Source of the DNA: Pyropia haitanensis
Taxonomy: Eukaryota > Rhodophyta > Bangiophyceae > Bangiales > Bangiaceae
Direction: 5' to 3'
NCBI GenBank assembly: GCA_008729055.1
Contig: SDUX01000006.1
Location: forward strand, 186,001-250,000
DNA: 64,000 nucleotides
This document shows positions 59,132-64,000 of this stretch, piece after piece (the first letter of the stretch is position 1; every line of letters starts with the position of its first letter). Below the pieces are notes generated by a model. That model saw only the letters and a program-made list of their open reading frames with translations. It did not search any database and had not been told where the DNA came from. The position numbers and the translations under genes are program-made.

Positions 59132-60021
59132 CGCACCGCGGCGCCGCTCATACACCACCACCCGCCCGTGGTGGCCGCGCGCCCCCCGGGCGCCCACCGC
59201 CAGCACCCCCCCGTCGGCAGCCACGGCCGAGCCGACCGCGTCCCCCCCCCGCGCGTCGGCCGGCAGGGGCAGCGTGGTGGCCACGGCGCCACCACGGCCC
59301 GCCGCCCACCCCCCCAGCGGCGGGGCGTCGACCACCCACACCCCCCCCGGCCGGCCGCGTGCCCCGGCGCGCCGACCGCGAGCCCCCCCCCCGCCGTCCA
59401 CGCGCACGCAAAGCCCGCGGCCGACCCGCGCACCGGCGGCGTCAGCGACCCCGCCGGCCGGTCCGCCTCGGCCGCGTCCGTGCCGGGCAGCACGACCGGC
59501 ACGGGCGCGCGCCACGCCGCGGCCGCGGCCGCCGCACCCGCGGCGCCAGCGCCACCACCGCCACCACCGCCAGCGCCGCCAGACACGCGGCGGGTGTAGA
59601 CCCACACGGCGCCACGGTAGGCCGCTGCCGACGGCGCGCCGACGGCGAGCGTCGTGCCGTCGGCCGACAGGCAGGTGGCGGCGCCGTAGCGGGAGGGCGC
59701 GGCGGACGGCGGCGGGGGGGGTGGCGCGGCGGCGGCGGCGGCGCCTGGCGGCCGGAGCAGCCCGCCCGCCGCGCCGGCCGCGGCGGTCGCGGCCGCCACC
59801 CCCGCGGCAGGGGCGGCCGCCAGCCTGGCGTCCACGGTGGTGGCGGCGGCGGCGGCGGCGGCCGCGACCGCGGCCGCGGCGGCCGTCGCCGCTGCCAGCG
59901 GCAGCGACCACCGGCGCGCACGCCCGCGGGCGCGAGCGTCACGCGCGTGCCGCCGCGACGCGGCGTCGGCGGGGGGTGCGAGGGAGGGAAGGGGCCGACC
60001 GCTCACCCGCGGGGCGGCCAT
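57928..60021 (-). CDS. Membrane-anchored FG-GAP (integrin-alpha-like) beta-propeller protein
   Basis: FG-GAP repeats form seven-bladed beta-propellers, as in integrin alpha chains, usually for extracellular binding. With three single-base corrections the frame from ATG 60021 to TAG 57928 gives 698 residues. The N-terminus is Arg-rich, then a hydrophobic Ala/Val segment (LPLAAATAAAAAVAAAAAAA), likely a signal anchor. Seven blades follow, each ending in an AVGA...G.VYVYER-like pair: LAVGAPSAAAYRGAVWVYTR, LAVGAPGHAAGRGG+VWVVDA, LAVGARGARGHHGRVVVYER, IAVGSTGYRTERGAVYLYER, VAVGADGEDAYRGAVYVYER, LAIGAPGVAAADGRRDAGAV, and LVASSPDARG+GLVWTAP. An Ala-rich helix ends in AVAKEDL. Breaks are at plus-strand C runs 59341-59348, 58408-58420 and 58212-58217. 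No clear Ca-binding DxDxDG loop was seen. A cell-surface location is inference. Confidence 0.8.
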
Positions 60022-60480
60022 AGCGGCGGCCGCCGCGGGCGTCACGCCCGCAGCCCCCCCCCTCTTCGTGGCTAGGCCCGCACAGGGGGAGCGATGGCGG
60101 TGGCGCGGAGCGGCCACGGGTTGGGAGGGCGAGGGCGGGGGAGGGGCGGCGTCGGCAAAGCGGCCGCCGCCGTCCTCTGCCGACGGGGCTGGAACCCAGA
60201 AAAGGGAAGAGAGCCAGCGAGCGGCCGGCGCAGATGGTGAAGTGGGCGAACGAGCGGGCGGGCGGGCGGGCGGCGGGCGGGTGGGCGAGTAGGTTGGCGA
60301 GGGCCGACCCGCCCCGCGGCGCGCGCGAGCAGACAAAAAAAAAGAAAAAAACAGCCGCGGTGGCACCAGCACCGGCGGTAGCCACAGCGACCGCGCCCGG
60401 TTGGTGAGGTGGCGGCGCGGGGAGGGGCGACCGCCGCCAGCGCGGGACGCGCCGCCGACACTCCACGGCGGGTCCCGCCT

Positions 60481-60528
<48 letters not shown>

Positions 60529-63375
60529 GCCACCGCGGCCGCCGCCGGCGGCCCCCACGCCCAGTCGGCCGGCCTGTCCCGCAGCGCGACTTCCCCCTCC
60601 CCCCCCCCCCCTGCGTGTGGCCGCCGTCACGGGCGGCAGCCCGCGCCGCGCGGCCGCCGCCGCGGCGCGGCGGCGGCGGCGGCCATGGCGGCGGCCGCCG
60701 CGGGCGGCGGGCGGGCGAGGGGGGGGGGCGGCGGCGACGGCGGCGGGAGGGGCGGAGGTTGGGGGCGGCGGTAGCACCGCAGGAGCGTTTCCTTGCCCGG
60801 GGGTTGGTGGTGGGGGGGGGGGGGGGTGGGGGAGCGGGGGGGGGGGGGGGGGGAAGGTGGCAGAGGGAGCAGGGGGGGGGGGAGCCGATGGGACACAGCC
60901 GCCGCCGCGGGCGGCCGCCGCCGCGGCGCGCCGCGTCACGATGACGTTGGCGGGGACGCGGATCGAATTCGAGCGGTGGCGGTGGCGCCTGTCGCCCGCG
61001 CGTCGTTGGCGCGGCTGCAGACGATGCGGCACGTTTCCCCCCCCCCGGCAGCGGGCCGCCTCGCATCGGTCGAGAGGGCACGCCGCCAGCGGAATTCGCC
61101 GCAGGCGGCCGCGGCCGGTGCGGCGGCCACGACCGAGCCGACCCCGCCCGCGCGTACGGCGGGAGCGGGAGGCTGGGAGCGCCGCCGGCCGGCACGCGGT
61201 GGGCGGAGCGGCGCGGAGGGGCGGGAGGGGGGAGGGGGGGGGGGGGGGGGAAGGCTGCGGCCAGACGACCCGCCCGCCGCTTGGACGACACGGCCACGGG
61301 CGGCGGCAGGGTGGGGGGGGGGAGCGGAGGTGGGGGACGGGGAAAGGGGGGGGGGGGGGCGGCGCGCTGTCGGCACCCGACTGGAGCGCCGCTGCCGCTG
61401 CCGCCGCCGTCGCCGCCGCCGCCGCCGCCGTCGCCGCCGCCGCCGCCGCCGCCGTCGCCGCCGTCGCCGCCGCCTTCACGCCCCGCTGTCGCCGGCGAGA
61501 GCCGAGACGCCAGCACGAACGAGCCGCGGCGGGCGATCGCCCCGCCGGCGGCAGAGGGAGGTGGGGGAGACCCGACGCCCCTGCCCGCTGCCGCCGCGCG
61601 CGGCGGCGGCGGCAAGGCCGGCGGTGGCGGCACCGGCACTGGCGGCGGCGGCGGCGGCTGTGGCGGCGGGTGTGACCCGCGCCGCGCCGCCCCTCCCCCG
61701 CCCGCCTGGCGCCACCCGCGCGGGCGGTACGGGCCGCCTACGGACCGGTGCCGCTGCACTGGTCGACCCGACCGCGCCGTGCGCCCGCTCGGCGCGCGGC
61801 GGGTGGGGCGGCGTCTCGCGCCCATTGGGGGGGAGCCTGCGCGGGGGGGCGCACCCGCACCGCCGCCGCTGCCGCCATTGCCCAGCGCGCGTGAGCGGCT
61901 GCGGCTCGCCGGTACCCCCCCGTTGCCGTTCCCCGTCTACCCCGTCGTGGTCCAACGCAGCGGCGCCGGTCGGCACGCAGCGGCGTCGACGACGGCGCCC
62001 CTTCCCCCCCCCCCCCCCCCCTGCCCACTCCCCCGGTCGGCCATGCCGCCGCGAGCCGCCGCCGCGCGACGCCGCGGCGGCCGTCGCCGCCCGACCCCCC
62101 GCCGGGTCACGGCCGCGTCGCCGACGGGGAGCGAGCGGCCGTCGATCCGGCCGTCGCCGCTGGCCGCCAGCGGCGGCGGGCCATGCCGCCGCGCCGCCCC
62201 CCGCGGCAGCGCCGCGCGCGTACGAGGGGCACCCGTCCCCGCGCGCGCGGCGGCGCGCCGCGTCGGCGGCCGGCGGCGGCGGCGACCGCCGCCGCGGCGC
62301 CGCCGCCGCCGCCACCGTCGCCGTCGCCGGCCGCCCCCGCGCGTCGCTTGTCCCCGGCGCGCCGCCTCCCGCGGCAAGCCGCCGGTACGGATCACTGCAA
62401 GCGGTGGCGCGCGGGGCGGGCCGCCGCCACCCGCCTTTACAACAAAGTGTGACTGCCGCCGGCGGCGCCGTCGAGAAGCTTCCACATCCCGCCGCTGCAC
62501 AGCGGGAGCCCGCGCCGCCGCCGCGGCCGCGGTCTGGCGTGACGCCACCGTGGCCACCGAGACGCCAGCGCGCCGCCGTGGACGTCCCGCCCGCGCACGC
62601 CTCGAGATTGCGGCTTGGCCAAATCGTGCGAGCTCGCGGCCACACACCCCCCCCCCCCCCCCCCCCCGCCCCCCCCCGCCCCGGCGCCACTCCCACCCAT
62701 CCACCCCCCCCCTCCTCCCCCGCCCCCGCGCCTGGCACAGTTGCCAAAGTGGTTCCAGGCGCCTCTCCTGGATCCTCGGGCGTTCCCCAGTTACGGCACG
62801 CATCTCCTCTCCCCCCCCCCCCCTCCCCCCCCCTCTCCTTGCCCCGCTGCCGAGGTCCCCTTCACAATTCTCGGCCGCACGCACAGCCGCGGCCGTGGCA
62901 AAGGGCGGCTGGTGACGGCGGCGGCGGTGGTGGCGGCGGCGTGGCGGCGGCGGCGGCGGCGGCGGCCGCCTGCGTGCCTTTGTTTTTTTTTTTCCGCGTG
63001 GCCCCCCCGCATCATGGCCCATGGTGGCCGGCGTCGAGCACCCGCGTCGGCAGCGCGCACACATCCCCGCTGCCGCCGCGTGGCCGTGTCCCGGTGAGTG
63101 CCGCCGTCACCCCGGCCGCCGTGGGTGGGTGTGCATGCGTGGTGTGGTGCGTGTGTGGGGGGCGTGCTACCCCGGCCGCGTCGGTGCGCCGCGACGTGCG
63201 TGAGGTGGAGGCGGACGTCTTGGCGGTGAGGGCAGGGACGTGGGGGGGGGTGTGTGCTCAACGACGACGCGTTGTCGCCCCCTGTTGCCAAGCACCACAG
63301 ACGGGTTTTGGGCGGGCCGTCTGGGCGCACCGCGTCTTTTTTTTTTCTTGCCCTTTTGCTGACTGACCTTTGGGC
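60022..63375. other. Low-complexity intergenic DNA
   Basis: The stretch contains GCC arrays (60482-60525), GCC/GTC triplets (about 61396-61470), G and C runs (60809-60860, 61231-61250, 62647-62668) and T runs (62983-62993, 63335-63344). Frames of several hundred codons on both strands are compositional. No gene was supported. Confidence 0.4.
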
Positions 63376-64000
63376 ATGACCTCCCTGTCGGCCGCCGCTG
63401 GTGTCACGCCTGTGCCCGTGTGGACAACGGCCGGGACGCCCCCTGCCGGTTGGACGCCCGTTGACGAGCCCCCCCCCCCCCACCCCCCGTCGGCTGGACG
63501 CCCGTCAACGAGGCGCCTCGCTCCTCCCCCGCCGGTTGCACGCCCGTCGACGGGCCGCCCTCACGGCCGCCGCCGACGCTGCCGCCGCCGTCGCCGCCCG
63601 CGCTGCCGCCGCCTCCCTCTGCCGCCGCGTCGGCCGCGGCGGGCGCGGCGGCCGGCGGCGGCCGCGCCGCGGGCGGCCGGCGGCGGCCGCCGGCCGGCGG
63701 GCGCGCCCCCTCTGGCGCGGCGGCGGCCAGCCCGTCGGCGCGGCGGGGCCGGCCGCCCCGCACGTGGCCGGCATCCCGCCTCGCGCCGCCCCCCCCCCCC
63801 CGCCGCGGGCGTGTCACGCCCGCCCGCGCGGCGGCGGCGGGGGGGTGGGGGGGTGCGGCCGCCGCGGGCGGCCGCCGCCCCGCCGCCGCCGCCGCGGGTG
63901 GTGCCGAGGGGGGGGACGCCGCGCCGCTGCTGGGCGGCCGCGGCCGCGGCCGCGGGGATGGGCGTGACTATGGGGCGGCTGGCGGCAGGGGGCGACCGCG
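63376..64000 (+). CDS. Pro-rich protein with GWTPVDE repeats and RG-rich end, truncated by window edge
   Basis: From ATG 63376 the product reads MTSLSAAAGVTPVPVWTTAG, then three short repeats: AGWTPVDE, VGWTPVNE and AGCTPVDG. A C run between the first two (63470-63481 region) breaks the frame, and one added base places all three in register. Afterwards comes a Pro/Ala-rich linker, Arg/Gly-rich sequence and, at the window edge, RGRGRGDGRDYGAAGGRGRP, which resembles an RGG-type RNA-binding tail. I do not recognise a family. The start is the first ATG after a T-rich tract; an upstream exon cannot be excluded. Confidence 0.4.
   Translation, partial: MTSLSAAAGVTPVPVWTTAGTPPAGWTPVDEPPPPHPPSAGRPSTRRLAPPPPVARPSTGRPHGRRRRCRRRRRPRCRRLPLPPRRPRRARRPAAAAPRAAGGGRRPAGAPPLARRRPARRRGGAGRPARGRHPASRRPPPPAAGVSRPPARRRRGGGGVRPPRAAAAPPPPPRVVPRGGTPRRCWAAAAAAAGMGVTMGRLAAGGDR

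Noticed and set aside
1..64000. tRNA, rRNA, CRISPR arrays, riboswitches and telomere-type repeats
   Set aside because: No T-loop-like GGTTCGA sequence with matching stems, no rRNA blocks, no regularly spaced unique spacers, and no terminal T/G repeats were seen by eye.

Overview
The window looks like nuclear DNA of a red alga, most likely a Bangiales species (Porphyra/Pyropia type). The main evidence is a nuclear-style, intron-containing gene for a phycoerythrin gamma-like chain with a plastid transit peptide; phycoerythrin gamma chains are known from red algae. Supporting signs are very high G+C, Ala/Gly/Pro-rich proteins, few short GT-AG introns, long G or C homopolymers, and several proteins starting with short Phe-containing plastid-type presequences. 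No tRNA, rRNA, CRISPR array, origin or recognisable transposase was seen.

Layout. 1-2094 is one copy of a dispersed repeat whose second copy lies inverted at 34461-36081. 4323-9259 holds a TruA/Pus1-type tRNA pseudouridine synthase with a very long downstream extension. 11526-13274 is a two-exon plastid alpha/beta hydrolase. 13940-15320 is the two-exon phycoerythrin gamma-like gene. 17564-32058 is one 14.5-kb reading frame for an Ala-rich coiled-coil protein of about 4,830 residues, containing two recently amplified repeat arrays. 32-49 kb is mostly repeat-rich and gene-poor, including a 5-kb degenerate array at 40.8-45.95 kb. 50367-51536 encodes a secreted Cys-rich protein. 51971-55656 (minus) is a GRF-finger SNF2 helicase of the SMARCAL1/ZRANB3 type. 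56664-57647 is a plastid-targeted protein with four internal repeats. 57928-60021 (minus) is a membrane-anchored seven-blade FG-GAP propeller. A Pro-rich/RG-rich gene starts at 63376 and runs off the window.

The reading frames of nearly all long genes break at G or C runs of 6-13 bases, and every break is repaired by one added base. That pattern points to systematic homopolymer under-counting in the source sequence rather than decay of the genes. Coordinates below therefore span the breaks, and each break is stated.

The genes show no operon-like order. Photosynthesis is the only shared theme: the gamma chain, the plastid repeat protein and the plastid hydrolase all carry plastid-type presequences. 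The helicase (minus) and the plastid repeat protein (plus) are divergent around an AT-rich, CCAAT- and TATA-like island at 56060-56115.
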